This document shows positions 1-40,972 of a stretch of 64,000 bases of DNA, one piece after another. The stretch's first letter is position 1, and each line of letters opens with the position of its first letter. Source of the DNA: Lampris incognitus (lineage: Eukaryota > Chordata > Actinopteri > Lampriformes > Lampridae); NCBI RefSeq assembly GCF_029633865.1, contig NC_079230.1, positions 30,656,666-30,720,665 on the forward strand, read 5' to 3'. Position numbers and translations under genes: made by a program. The notes beneath the pieces were generated by a model, which saw only the letters and a list, made by a program, of their open reading frames with translations, did no database searches and was not told the origin of the DNA.

Positions 1-897
1 AAGACCCAGAATGCTTTGCCCACCTGTTGCATTTCTACGATGGGATCTGCAAGTGGGAGGAGGGTAGTCCCACGCCGGTTCTTCATGTAGGCTGGGCCAC
101 CTACCTGGTCCAGTCTCTAAGCCGCTTTGATGCTCAGGTGCGCAACAAACGGTTGCACTGCCTGTGCACATTAAAAAGCTAGCCCCTTTTCCGGTGTAGA
201 GCCTAGCGTTAGTTCCAAAGAAGAAGTAGAATAATGATAAGAATGTCTCGTATTAAATGTTACACTTGGTGAAATATCAAAGATAAAAAATGTTTCCCAA
301 AAGTACTGAATCTTTTGTTGTTGCTTTTTCTATTAACACATTGGTTATCCAGTATATTTGTGTTTGTTTCTAAAGGTGCGTCAGAAGGTGTCAATCATCA
401 CCAAAGAGCCAGAGTCCCAGGATGATGATGACCAGTCTAGTGACGATCCTCGGGAGGGGCGAAGACGTGGCCCCAGAAGGGAATCCAAGCTGGAGGACCA
501 AAGTCCCCTCCCTCCCCCTGTCTCAGCAGCATCCACATCGCCATCCAGCCAGCCACCCCCCCAACCTAAGAAGCCGGGGGAAGTTGGGGGCCGCCGGCGA
601 TCATCTCAGGGCCTGCGGGCTGGAGACGCCGAAGGAAAAGCGAAGTCGCCGAGCCCCGACCCATCCTCTTCTCCCACATCTCAGCAGCAGGCCACATCCT
701 CAGCGGGTCCCATTGTGATCTTTCAAAGTGAAAAGATGAAAGGTATGAAGGGGCTGCTGTGCGCAGCCAAGGTCAACTCCAGTGCCATCAAGCTACAGCT
801 CACGGCCCAGTCCCAGGTCCAGATGAAGAGGCAGAAGAGCACGCCGTCGGGAGACTACTCCATGTCCTTCATGAAGCGCCCGCGCAAATCCCTGTAG
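1..897 (+). CDS. men1: Menin, 3' end of the gene (last two coding exons)
   Basis: Menin is a nuclear scaffold that links MLL/KMT2 methyltransferases, JunD and other factors. Two exons are seen: 1-137 (5' part lies outside the window; ends at a GT donor at 138) and 376-897 (after a TAG acceptor, stop TAG at 895-897), joined in phase 0. The first reads [20 protein letters not shown], matching the conserved menin core. The last is basic and low-complexity, with nuclear-localisation-like stretches [10 protein letters not shown] and a C-terminal KRPRKSL, and contains the conserved block [19 protein letters not shown] with V in place of I at its first position. The length and order match the human C-terminus. 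The next gene, map4k2, is also the neighbour of MEN1 in mammals, which supports the assignment. No break is seen. Confidence 0.95.
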
Positions 898-1745
898 ATT
901 TCTGGTTGTTGCAGCAGGAGACGAGCGTTCTTGAAAGACTTCGTAGGACTCGTTCCACTTGTACTGTGAAAAGCAAAGCCGACGCACGAAAATGGATTCA
1001 CTTCGCTTTTGTTTTTGAATGTTTTTGCAAAATCTCAGCCAAAAGTCATCAGCTTCTCAAGTCCTTTGCAGTGTTTTTTTTCCCCCTTGCACATATATGC
1101 TTGAATTGACCCAAGCAATACAAATCCATTTCCAGCATCAACAGGGGCATTTCACTTTCACCTCGTGATTCAGTGGCAACCACATTGCATCGTAAAAAAA
1201 CATATTGCACAGATTTTATTCTTATCATTGATTGTAAACATCCAGTCACAGTCGGTTCTTCAGAAAGCCAGTTGCACACCAACAGTTTATTTGTCACTGA
1301 CGTATGCGGAAGCCAAAGTTGAGCAACATGACACTGTGAATATCATTTCTGTACGTGTGTTGATGTCGGACTACCGTTCTGGAGCGTCTTGTTTATTTGA
1401 CCCATCAGTTCTTCTGAAGCCTTTTGGGATCGGTTTACCTAGGATAGTTACCATGTAACATTGTCCACTTCTGCTCTATTGTCAGCTTATCTCTCGCTAG
1501 CTATGTTGCCTTAAGTTGCGTTTTTTTTTTTTTGTTCTTTTCTAATTCTAGGTGGCCTTTAGTTTGGAGAATAGCTGATGTAGGCCTATTTCTAATGATT
1601 AGAGACGACGAGGAAGACCTTGCACTGTTCGAGAAGGGGATCCCTTCAGGTGGGCCCCGCTACGTTGTGTTTGCTTGACAACTAGTGTTTTGTTTTGTTT
1701 TGTATCTGCCAGTAATAAAGACGAGGGGAGGGGGGGGGAGGAAGG
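898..1745 (+). terminator. men1: men1 3' UTR and poly(A) signal with G-rich downstream element
   Basis: AT-rich untranslated sequence follows the menin stop. An AATAAA lies at 1714-1719. A run GGGGAGGGGGGGGG starts at 1725, only a few bases after the signal, which resembles a MAZ-type G-rich downstream element. No other good poly(A) signal lies between the stop and the next gene. The cleavage site is inferred. Confidence 0.75.
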
Positions 1746-1881
1746 AAACTAAGTGTGCGTTTCATGTGGATGTGAAAACGTGTTGTCTTCCCGCGGCGCG
1801 CGGCTCGCTCATGCGCAAAGCCTCGTGCGCCCTGCGCGAGTCGGGCGCAGACGGACGTTGCTTCGCTGCGGCTGAGCGACG

Positions 1882-1909
1882 GCGTGTGTGTGTGTGCACG
1901 CGCGCGCGC
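1882..1909. repeat. Alternating purine-pyrimidine tract (Z-DNA-prone)
   Basis: A GCGTGTGTGTGTGTGCAC stretch runs directly into CGCGCGCGCGC, about 28 bp of strict alternation. Such tracts are known to favour left-handed DNA under negative supercoiling. It lies about 375 bp upstream of the map4k2 start codon. Confidence 0.7.
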
Positions 1910-1962
1910 CGCTTCGCGAGGACCACGACCGGTAGAGAAGAACGGAGAGACCTGTCGCGCTA

Positions 1963-2195
1963 GTCCCCGGCACCACCTCTAGTACCCGGCACCACCTCTA
2001 GTCCCCGGTACCACCTCTAGTCCGGGATTCATCAGGACATAGGAGGATCAAGACCCGGTAGGCACCACCTCTAGTCCCCGGTACCACCTCTAGTCCAGGA
2101 TTCATCAGGACATAGGAGGATCAAGACCCGGTACCACCTCTAGTCCCCGGCACCACCTCTAGTCCGGGATTCATCAGGACATACGAGGATCAAGA
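1963..2195. repeat. Two-level minisatellite in the map4k2 5' leader/promoter
   Basis: A roughly 20-bp unit built on ACCACCTCTAGTCCCCGG recurs at least seven times. It alternates with a second unit containing GGATTCATCAGGACATA, present three times, so a composite of about 70-85 bp is itself repeated. The array ends about 90 bp before the start codon. Confidence 0.85.
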
Positions 2196-2283
2196 GAAAC
2201 CTGTTGGCTGCGCCGCCCGCGTCCCGGCCAGGCTCTCCCGGGCGGAGCGCCATGCGTGTGTAGCGACCCGCGCTGCGGTGAGC

Positions 2284-32000
<29,717 letters not shown>

Positions 32001-32905
32001 GAGGAAGGTCTGGAAGGGAAGTTGAAAAAAGAAGACGCATATCTTGTTAAATCAAGATGGAGGGAATCACAGACCTACTGTACTATGTCACCCCGTGCAG
32101 AAACTTTAGGAAATGGGCAAAGCGAGACTACTCTGAGACCAAAGGTGGACTTGAGATTCTGTTGCGTATAAGAAGGTGGTGGGATTCAGTTTCCCTCACG
32201 CTCACCTGGGCACACATGAACTATTGTGGGTCTCTGAAACAACTTGTAAAATGGAAATGTGTCATTATGCTCAGTGGTCATGCCACTTTCTGGACATGCA
32301 CATGCTCCTTGACCCTTGACTACCCCCCCTTGCCTTTATACTGGCGTGAGATCAGAATAAGTGACACTGGGTGTTTCAGAAAACAATATGAAGTGTACAT
32401 ACGAGAGGCCTAAAAGTCCAGATATGTTCAGATCTGCTTTGTGCGGTGACTGATAGTTTCAGTCATATACAGCAGCGAGACACAGAAAGGGCAGCGCTGA
32501 TGAAGTCTAAAGCTGCCAGTTTGACAGTAACGTAAAAACTAACGAAAAGCCACTACGCGACAGTGTTCATATGTTTATGTTTAACAATGCAAGGCCATGG
32601 GATGGGACAGAAATAATACAACACTTACTTATGTCTGAGGAGTACTTGAAGATATAATATACATATTTGTTTTCTTCCTTTCCTGATGTGATCCTGACTC
32701 TTGAATCTTTATGTAAAGCTGAAGATGGGCTTCTGGTTTTATGGGGTGGGGTGGGAGGATAAAAATAAGTGTAAAATAAGCTTTTTATATTTAGCTTTAC
32801 ACTCCTGAAACGGTCGTGGATGAGACAGGAGATGTGATTTCAGAAAGAGCCTCATGAATGCCTCTGTAAATTTCAGAATAAAATTGTAACACCTGTTTTT
32901 TGTCA
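32001..32905 (+). terminator. map4k2: map4k2 3' UTR and poly(A) signal
   Basis: About 0.9 kb follows the stop without coding potential. AATAAA at 32877-32882 is followed by a GT-rich stretch (TTTTTTGTCACGTGTGCTTTG), as expected for a functional cleavage region. A high-complexity AT-rich sequence continues to the first downstream SINE at 33045. Confidence 0.75.
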
Positions 32906-33044
32906 CGTGTGCTTTGACTGACTGTGAAACTTTAAGTGTCGTTTTGAGGTTTTGTCAGTCCTGAAACAGCAGAATCAACAGAGTCCCGATTCGGGATGAG
33001 TTAATATGACGTTTTAAGTCCTATGTTCAACCAACTGATAAAAC

Positions 33045-33228
33045 GTCTGTAATTTCTTTCTTTTTTGTATTTCTATTGGATAGCGATAGTGGGGCCAGAT
33101 AGGAAATGGGGGGGTAGAGATGGGTATGACATGCAGCGAAGGTCGCCAGCTGGATTCGAACCAGCGACGTTGTGACCATGTCATATGTGCTGTAACCATT
33201 TGGCTGCAGAGGCGCCCCCCCCCCCCAG
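33045..33228 (-). mobile_element. tRNA-derived SINE, family D
   Basis: Read on the minus strand: GGCGCCTCTGCAGCCAAATG, then the B box CGCTGGTTCGAATCCAGC, GCGACCTTCGCTGCATGTCA, and a 3' end GCTATCCAATAGAAAT, phrases typical of a common teleost SINE. The 5' end abuts a C10 run. Confidence 0.75.
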
Positions 33229-33399
33229 CGATTGTAATTTCAAGCACTGTTGCAAAAAACTTGAGCTTGACCTGAGCAAGACTGCATAATGACGGCTGAT
33301 GACGTCAGCATTCAGAGTGGCCAAAAAAAATCAGCTGTGAAACTGACCAGTCCCTTCGGTAGGTCACAGTCAGCTACTGTTACCCCTGTGAGGCACTAT

Positions 33400-33665
33400 C
33401 TGAGATATGAAGAGCTTGGAGCTGAGGGGCAAGTAAAAACAAATAAGGTGAAATTGGGCAACCTTGCTTAATGCCACATGACACACTGAATCTAGGGGAT
33501 GTACCGATTTTTATTTTCATTTTTTGTATTGTGCTACTGCCATTCTTATATAGGGTTCTAACCGTTTTGCCAAAAAAAAATCTCCAAAACCACATTTTAC
33601 AAGAGCTTTCAAAATGCTTTATAAAGATCAAGAAACAAAATGAAACCATTCTCATTAACAGTATA
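33400..33665 (-). pseudogene. L1/Tx1-type LINE reverse transcriptase fragment
   Basis: The minus strand encodes VRTLYKNGSSTIQ, RFSVSCGIKQGCPISPYLFL and LQALHI, the RT motif 4 region of L1/Tx1 LINEs (canonical RGIRQGCPISPYLF). Only about 260 bp remains, with no catalytic YADD motif inside. Confidence 0.75.
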
Positions 33666-33825
33666 AACTAATAAATCCGGTGCCAGTCTAATTGTTTGTA
33701 AAATGTTGTTCCCTCATGGACCCAGATTCTTATTCATCTATAAAAGCGTCCAAAACTTATTTAAGTCTGCTAGCAAATATGAGTGCCAACATTTCATTAT
33801 ATGAAAGTGTGATAGGAAGCCAATG

Positions 33826-33876
33826 TGAACGTGTTGGCCCTGTGAGGGACTGGCGGCCTGCCCAGGGTGTCTCCCC
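33826..33876 (+). mobile_element. SINE family B, small internal fragment
   Basis: GTTGGCCCTGTGAGGGACTG followed by GCGGCCTGCCCAGGGTGTCT matches the 3' half of the family-B SINE. Confidence 0.65.
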
Positions 33877-33879
33877 GAA

Positions 33880-35850
33880 GTACCTCAGTGGTGCCTTACT
33901 GTTATCGGGCTCCATTAGATAACGAATGCCTCTCCCCATATCGTAACAACTGTTGGCTCTCGGTAGGTTTTTAACCCTCGGTGAGCGCTGGCCACGCCCA
34001 CTTCTCTTCCTCATTTGTGAGCGGAGCGGGTCTCCCACCCTGGCCCTCCATCGCCATTGGCGGCACCTTCTTGCGGTGGCTGGCGTGTGTCCAGCCGACT
34101 CTCCCCTCCACCTTCACCGCGGATCAAGAGCACTTGGCGGGGCCCCAGCCACAGGGCTTCCTCCAGTGTTTCCTCTTTGGGTCCTTTATCAGCACCCCGT
34201 CTCCTGGCTTCAGGTCATGCAGATGACCCTCTGTTGGCTGTGGACCTGCATGTGAACAGAACTCAGCATTTGGTTGAGTTGCACACAATAGTTAAGCATC
34301 ACATCCTCCATGAGGTCTGAGCTGAGGACCTGATTTTGTGGGGGAAGGGCTAGTCCAGTGTACATGGGTCTGCCCGTGAGGATTTCAAAAGGTCACAGAC
34401 CTGTTGTGGCCCTCCCTCTCGCTCTCGTAAACGTCAACGCTAACGGTCGTGCTTTTATCCGCGTGAGTCCTGTCTCGTCACAACGTCTGAGCAGTTTATT
34501 TCTAATCGTCCCATTTCCTCTCTCCACCGCTCCACCACTCTGTGGGCGATGGGCACAACGATGTCTCGGATTAATACCCAAAAATGTTGATTGAAAGTTG
34601 TTGAACGGCACTATTTACAAAATGTGCCCTGTTATCACTGCTGATCTTCCGTGGTATTCCCAATCTGGGAATAATCTCTCTTACCGGCACCTTCGCTACT
34701 GTGGAGGCATCTGCCTCTCCTGTAGGGAAACTTCAACCCGCTTAGAAAACCACAACAATCACAAGACGATATGTCTCTCCCTCACATGGTGTTAGTTAGT
34801 TAGGGGGGGAGGGGGGCTCGAGGCCTGTGTGGTTTGCCCTCTTGAGGCATTGTTTTTCAAACAAATTAGACATTTTGAACAAACATTTTGGGAATAAATC
34901 GTGAAGCCTCTCGTAAACCAGTGTTTATTTACTGCGTCCACGACCCCCCTTTTGACACGTCTCATGTGCCGATTTTACACAAAAAGGAAGCAAACACTTA
35001 GGCAGGCCAGGACGACCGTCCTCAGACTTGCAATACATCATTTAGATATGTGCACCCAGCCTTGTTCCCCCTCCTGGCTGACCTCTCCATCTTATCAACA
35101 CAGACGTCATAAAGCCTTCTCCGTCCACAGTCTGTGTGGACGGTCTGTCTGGGTCAGGCGGTCATAAAGGGTCCGCGGTAGTCAAGGGTTAGTTGAGTGA
35201 GAGCTGCATCAGCAGCTCGTCTGTCACGTTGTCAGGTGGTTTTAGTCCAGGGCCATGTGCAATAGACAATAGTGGAGCCTCCGGGGGTGCATAGTCACAG
35301 ATCCACTGTCTGCAGCGGCCTGTCGTCCCTAAACATGACTTTGGTTGCCTCTTAGTGAAAAGTTCTGGAGTTTTGAGGATGGTTCTACTTATTTTGGGCT
35401 TAGTGTTTTATCATTTTTAGCCCTGGAAATGTGACCTTTTCCTGAACAAACTGCAGGTTCCTCAGACTGGTGTTGTGGCCTGCTCTGCTACATGTTCAGC
35501 AATGCAATGGCCCCAATCTCACAATGTTGTTGACGAACAGATTATGAAATGATCAACATGTTGTCTCAGCACGCTCCCTGCTGGAAGACCCAAATTCTTC
35601 AGACTCGCATGCAAAACCTGTGAGTAGACTGGCCGGGGATTCGACATAACCTCGCGGCATCCTGGTGCGCGTTTTACCCTGAAATGTGCAAGCAAACCAG
35701 TACGGAGAGTCTGGGTGCACACGGACACCGCTGCAGCTACTGCCTGTACAAAACCCAACTCGGGGAAAAGTTGGGACGGTATGGAAAATGCAAGAGGGGG
35801 GGGGGGGGGCGGTGATTTCTAAATTTACTTCCACTTGTTTTTCACTGTAG
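33880..35850 (-). mobile_element. Retrovirus-like fossil (pol region), badly decayed
   Basis: Minus-strand sequence carries pol remnants in the expected order. A reverse-transcriptase piece lies around 35520-35700 (a YVDD-box-like neighbourhood), then an RNase H-like stretch near 35200-35350, then an integrase core and C-terminal part around 34350-34620 (HRPQSGGAVERGNGT), with further element-derived sequence to about 33900. The integrase phrase resembles fish endogenous retroviruses of the gamma/epsilon kind, from memory. No LTRs, gag or envelope could be recognised. It is broken many times over in every part and looks old. Confidence 0.65.
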
Positions 35851-35854
35851 ACAG

Positions 35855-36550
35855 ACAGAAAACAAGGTATTTCATGTTTTGTCTGGTCAACTTCATCTCA
35901 TTTGTACATACAGATCCATTCCTGCCATTCACGGAAAGGAAACACTTCCTGGATTTATTCAAGTAAGACTGTTCCAGTTAAGGGCCCCAACGACATATCT
36001 CCTTGTGTTTATTATTTTGTTTGTTTGGGTGTTGTGCACAACAGGGGTATTGCAGTGTATAATTCATACTTGTATTTTGCATTTATATATATATTTGTAT
36101 TTGCTAACCATCATATGAATATTGGTACCTACTCTTATTCCCTATCTACATCTACCTACAATATAATTCCATGCAACTCTGCTTACCTTGTGCCTCGTCC
36201 AGATTATTCCCTCACAGTCAGCTCATACTATAGCTGACCTGGAGGTAAAATTCTGTCCTTATCAAAGAAGGGTTACGTGTGAGATGTCTTTATTGTAGTA
36301 ACCCGAGTGGGACCAGGCCGCTTGCTCTGATTTACTTGGCGCATCTGTAGCTGGAAAGCAGACATCTCAAACCATGTTAACTTTGCATTAAAAATAACAA
36401 TTGACCGAATGACGCTTAATGACAACAGTCATAACGTTCATCAAGACTCCTTCGTGTTCATGACTGGTGTCATATGACTGGTGTTATGTCAGTCTTATGC
36501 ACACCCCTTCAAATAAAGTGTATGTAGTATATAAGTATATAGTATATACT
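35855..36550. other. Intergenic sequence, nothing recognised
   Basis: AT-rich intergenic DNA. Short open frames with no domain. No repeat family recognised. Confidence 0.45.
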
Positions 36551-36558
36551 ATCTAGTA

Positions 36559-37207
36559 CAGTGGTTCTCAACCTTTTTGGGGTCCTGGACCCCCTGCATA
36601 TTTTTGATCTACCCTGAGGACCCCTCCACCTGATCTTGGGGGAGGGGGGTTGCAATTTGATAGAAACAGTAGAAACTGCATTTTAAATTGCATTATAGCA
36701 TTTATTCACTCTTTGGGGCAAAAATAAGAGCTTTCAGTTGTAACTTAGATATAGTTAACAAAACAGAATTCTTGTGCAGTAACTTTCAGATATATGTAAC
36801 TAAACAGAATATGTATTCAGTAACTTTCAGATATATGTAACAAAACAGAATATGTATTCAGTAACTTTCAGATATATGTAACAACACAGAATATGTATTC
36901 AGTAACTTTCAGATATATGTAACAACACAGAATATGTATTCAGTAACTTTTAACAATGCAAACGGGAGCGAGATCTCTTATTAAAATACAATAAATTACA
37001 CTTGTGAAACAGATGTAATTAGAGAAAAAAGTCCTGTCACCCTTTATAGTTTAGGTAGATAAAGGTCTCAGTCACATCTGAGTAAAATAATCCTATTTCT
37101 ATAAATGTCATAGCATCTTTTTTTTAAAGATATTTTATTTTCACGGACCCCTTGCAATTACACCACGGACCACTAGGGGTCCGCGGACCCCCGGTTGAGA
37201 AACACTG
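36559..37207. mobile_element. hAT-type MITE with 4-unit internal repeat, copy 1
   Basis: Exact 8-bp target duplication ATCTAGTA (36551-36558 and 37208-37215). Terminal inverted repeats: CAGTGGTTCTCAACC at left, CAGTGTTTCTCAACCGGGGG read inward at right. An internal 41-bp unit, AGTAACTTTCAGATATATGT onward, is repeated about four times at 36778-36941. A second copy lies at 61994-62967. No coding capacity. Confidence 0.9.
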
Positions 37208-37247
37208 ATCTAGTATATAAGTGTCTATGGGTAGTTATTTTCTTAGC

Positions 37248-37278
<31 letters not shown>

Positions 37279-37660
37279 GCTTACAGGTTGTTAGAATATT
37301 ACAGAAACATATCTGATGAAACCCCCTGATGTCCAAGGATTTTTTTTTTACTGACAAACATTCAGATATCCAGACAGTACAGACAAGGTACTCAACAAGA
37401 TTATAAAAACGGGTAAGCACTTCACAAAAGGATAAAATAAGACCCAAAAAGTAACATTGGGGTAATGAACTACATTATTATAAAACCACGAGAAAGAACT
37501 CGTATCATAAACTATCAAATTATTCCTCTTTAAATAATTATCGAAATTTTGCCAAAACTCTGGAAATTATGTTACATACTTATAAATGATAAAAAAGCAA
37601 TGAAGCGATTGCTGTCCGTTGTACGATTACAGACGCAGCGACGTAGCGTTACGTTGTGGC

Positions 37661-37663
<3 letters not shown>

Positions 37664-37718
<55 letters not shown>
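37664..37718. repeat. (GT)n microsatellite
   Basis: About 27 GT units. CpG-rich sequence follows to about 37860. Confidence 0.95.
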
Positions 37719-37722
<4 letters not shown>

Positions 37723-37899
37723 ACTGCCCCCTGCAGGCTGCGTGCTGCTATGGCGCAGCCTGTGCGGCGTAGCGGAGCAGCGTCGCATTTCGACAGTCAG
37801 CTACGTCACATCCCGTGACGTCACCGTAGCGCGTCAGCAAGCGCGGCGGAAGTCATGTATGTGCGTCAAATCTGATAGTGAGAATAAAAAAAAGCTGTA

Positions 37900-38135
37900 A
37901 AAACATATAAGCGCCTTGTGATTTACAAAATATCTAGTTAAGTATGTAATTCATTTGTTTTACTTTATACAACCCCCCCTGGCGTATTTATGTTAATGTT
38001 TATGATAATATATGTGTTAATGTTGTATAATTTGATAATGTGACTATCGTTGGTTGACATTGTTGTATACTAGTTTTGTACACTTTTGTTAATAAAGTTC
38101 TTTAAAAAAAAGGAAAGAAAAAAAAAGAAAAAGGT
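37900..38135 (+). repeat. Possible retroposon 3' end with A-rich tail
   Basis: AATAAA (38091-38096) is followed directly by CTTTAAAAAAAA and an A-rich GAAA tail, as left by LINE-driven retrotransposition. The body upstream is AT-rich and I cannot name its source. Confidence 0.3.
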
Positions 38136-38149
38136 AGAAGTCATGTGAC

Positions 38150-38520
38150 ATGTGGTCAGAAACAAACCGGCTTCAATCAACTGGTTTTCTCAGCACAACT
38201 TGGGCGGTGAATTTGGCTCCCCCCGCGTCCGTTTCCCCGCGTTTAAACGCCTCACAGCGCGGAAGGGGCCACCCTGACGACTACTGGCAGATTAATCCAT
38301 GTATACTTCCAACCAATCGCGTCAAGCAAATGCTGCCACTGCTGAGTAACAGAACAGCGGCCGCTCCGAACCTTCCAAGACCCTTTAGCGCCCCCTGACG
38401 GAGGAGATGATATCGTTCAAACCCGTTATAGCGTCTTGTAGGTCTCCTTGTGCGCGCTCCCGCGACGCGCACGGCGTTCTCGTCGGTCAGGCGGAACTCC
38501 ATGTTTGGTTTTGTTTTGTT
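38150..38520. other. CpG-rich intergenic block, no gene assigned
   Basis: CG-containing sequence (CCCCGCGTTTAAACGCC, GCGCTCCCGCGACGCGCACG) between two AT-rich retroposon tails. Open frames lack recognisable domains. It could be an orphan CpG island or element-derived. Confidence 0.35.
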
Positions 38521-38809
38521 TGTTTTTTTTTAATAATTTAATTTTTCCAAAATGACACGTCATGTATTGGAGAACTGAGCGGCACAGCGCAGACACATAA
38601 TTACAACCTAAGCACAATAAGAAGTAAACAAAAACAAAAACAAACAAGCTACGGGGTCTCCACTAATAAGTGTAAGGCATCAGTAATATTCATTCATTTC
38701 TTTGCGATTTCCTTCTCCATGAATTTCAGTGATTTGCAACGCAAACTTAGTTCTCTTTTAAAGATCACCAATAAGGATTGTGTTTTAATGCACTGACATT
38801 TATTAAGCA

Positions 38810-39300
38810 ATATATTTATTGAATTTTGTTTGCAAATTACATCAAAGCAAGTAATAGCACAGTACAGCAAACATTTTCACCCTACACCCCCCCATAACCC
38901 CGTCCCTATAACAAGTAATACAATTCAAGGCAGGGTTAAAGAAGATAATAAAGATAAAAGTTAAATTAATAAAAATAATAAAATAAAATAATAATAACAG
39001 TTTCTTTCACAGACTGATTAGAGGGTGTGGGTTTTTTTCCCAGTTGCTTTTACGCATATAAACAATCAGGTAGAGTTGTTCTACTCCCCCAGAGCTCGTT
39101 CTTGCTGAAGCAAGTTACCAACATTAGTATTACGTCTTAAGAAGTGTAGAAACAGTCCCCAGATTTGATCAAAAACACTTTGTTTACGTCTAACAATATA
39201 CACGATCTTTTCCATTGACATGTTTGAAGCCATTTCTTTAACCCACATACCGCATTGACATTTATGAATAAAACGTTTACCTAACATAAATGAAAGTATT
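38810..39300 (-). pseudogene. LINE remnant, probably L1/Tx1 C-terminal end
   Basis: The minus strand encodes MSMEKIVYIVRRKQSVFDQI and WGLFLHFLR. This resembles the C-terminal motif of fish L1-type LINE proteins (…FEQTWGPFLxFL…, from memory), followed by AT-rich 3' sequence. Short and without RT motifs, so the class is tentative. Confidence 0.45.
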
Positions 39301-39689
39301 TAAGAAAAGCTCAATTTTCTTATTCCCCCCGTTATAATAATTGCACGCGTGATCTCATTGCGGTTAAACTGGGAAAGAGGAAATCCCTTACCGGAAGTCG
39401 GCATTCCCAGCCGACGCAGCGGCGTGACGAAACCGGAAATCACCGCCGTCGCTTTTTTTATTTTTTTTTACAAACTTTATTCAAACGAGACAACGTACGT
39501 ATTACGTCAGCTACAAAGAAAAACACGCGACACATGAGAGCCGATGACAACGTAAAAAAAAAATCATATACGTCAACTTATATGAGACGAACGACATTCT
39601 AGGTAAGTCTTTTTTCTGAGTTGGAGACGCGTTTCTAGGATGCTCAAAGTTAACGGCTGCTCAGAAATACGACAGAAGCGCGTCTCGAC

Positions 39690-39946
39690 GAATCCGTCCA
39701 ACCGCCGCCGGCGATTCGCCCGCACGCGCGTCAGCGACCGACGTCACATCCCTGAAAACAGTCCACTCCACGAGCGGCGCCATTTCACTCGTTCATTCAT
39801 TGGCGTCGAGGCCCACGTCGTTTCTCGGGGTAATTCCAAGATTTCATCTCTTTCTCGTTTGATCACCGACATTGTTGAGCGTTGCGCGGCTTGCTGTTTA
39901 TCTCGTTAGTCCGCGCCGCCGTCTGCCGGAAAAGCCCGTGGGGCCG
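39690..39946 (+). promoter_or_regulatory. rbm4: First rbm4 gene: CpG promoter and noncoding exon 1
   Basis: CpG-rich sequence with GGCGCCATTTCAC (39776-39788, YY1-like) and an inverted CCAAT (ATTGG, 39799-39803). It leads to a strong donor GGGGCCG|GTAAGC (GT at 39947-39948). The first coding exon starts at acceptor TTTTTTCAG (exon from 40949), so intron 1 is about 1.0 kb. The transcription start is inferred near the YY1-like motif. Confidence 0.6.
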
Positions 39947-40972
39947 GTAAGCCGCTCAAACGCCAGCTCTTGAAAAGTTAACTCTTAAGCTAAGCTAGCC
40001 AACGCTAGCTAGTTCTGGCTACGTAACTTAATCCAGCCGTGGCTGTCTTGGGTTAACTTGACGTAAACCAAAACCTGTGGAAACGTTGCAAAAACAACAC
40101 CGGCCCAACAGACCAACTCTCTGCGCTCTGCTCGGAGCTCCAGTGCAGTTCACTGCTCCAGCAGCTAGCTAGCTTTAGCCCTGAGGCCAGTGGCTGGGTA
40201 ATGGCGCGATATGTTATTTGTCTTGCTAGCTGGTGAGATGACAGTAGTTTGGCATTCAGGCTGTAAACGGTCAGTTAGTGTCGTTCTGATCAGTCGTCAC
40301 CTCAAGTACATCCGAGTAAGACGTCAGGATGGTCGCCGTTTAAGGTTCCCAATTTGTGTCAGAAAGCAAATCGACTCTACCCACGTTGGTTTGTGCTGCA
40401 ACGTTGTGCATGTTTACCGAAAACGTAACCAAGGATCCCGTAATAAACTGTTAAACCTTGTACGTACACCTCCCCCCCCTTTTTTTTCTGACCCGTTTGT
40501 GCCAAGCATACTGCCGCAGGCAGGGTCGCCATGGCAATCGTGTCTAACATTTGCTAGCGAGGGCTGACATAGCGGACAGCGTTAGCAAGTGTACTACTAC
40601 TGGCTTACACTAAAGCACGTCGTGCCATCTTCACAGGTTGCCATCTTAGAAAAAAATCCGTATTTTGTAGGTAACAAAAATCTGTTGTTGGACTGTTTCA
40701 GTGCAGACAAGTATTTGGGGGGGGGGGCAATGTAAGAGGGTGCCTTCACACAGACAGAACTGTCTTAAACAGAACACCTCAGCCTAACATAGTACAGTGT
40801 CCTCCAGTAATTGAGGACCCTGTTTAAACAGCCAATTGTCAGAAATAAGTCCCTGCATTTTGTTGTTAAAAAAACTGGTTTACATTGTAAAAAAAAAAAA
40901 AAGAAAAGTGCATGATGGCTTAACAAGTTCTCTCTTACCTTTTTTCAGGATAAAGCCAGCTGGGATTTCATC

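Larger units (their letters stand above)
1780..2283 (+). promoter_or_regulatory. map4k2: map4k2 CpG-rich promoter and 5' leader
   Basis: Base composition changes sharply after 1780 to CpG-rich sequence with GCGC runs, in contrast to the AT-rich men1 3' UTR. It leads to the map4k2 start codon at 2284. It contains an alternating purine-pyrimidine tract at 1882-1909 and a minisatellite at 1963-2195. No TATA box is apparent. The transcription start is not determined. Confidence 0.6.

Noticed and set aside
34901-35167. Plus-strand 88-codon frame as a host gene
   Set aside because: It lies opposite the retrovirus-like fossil and shows no host protein signature.
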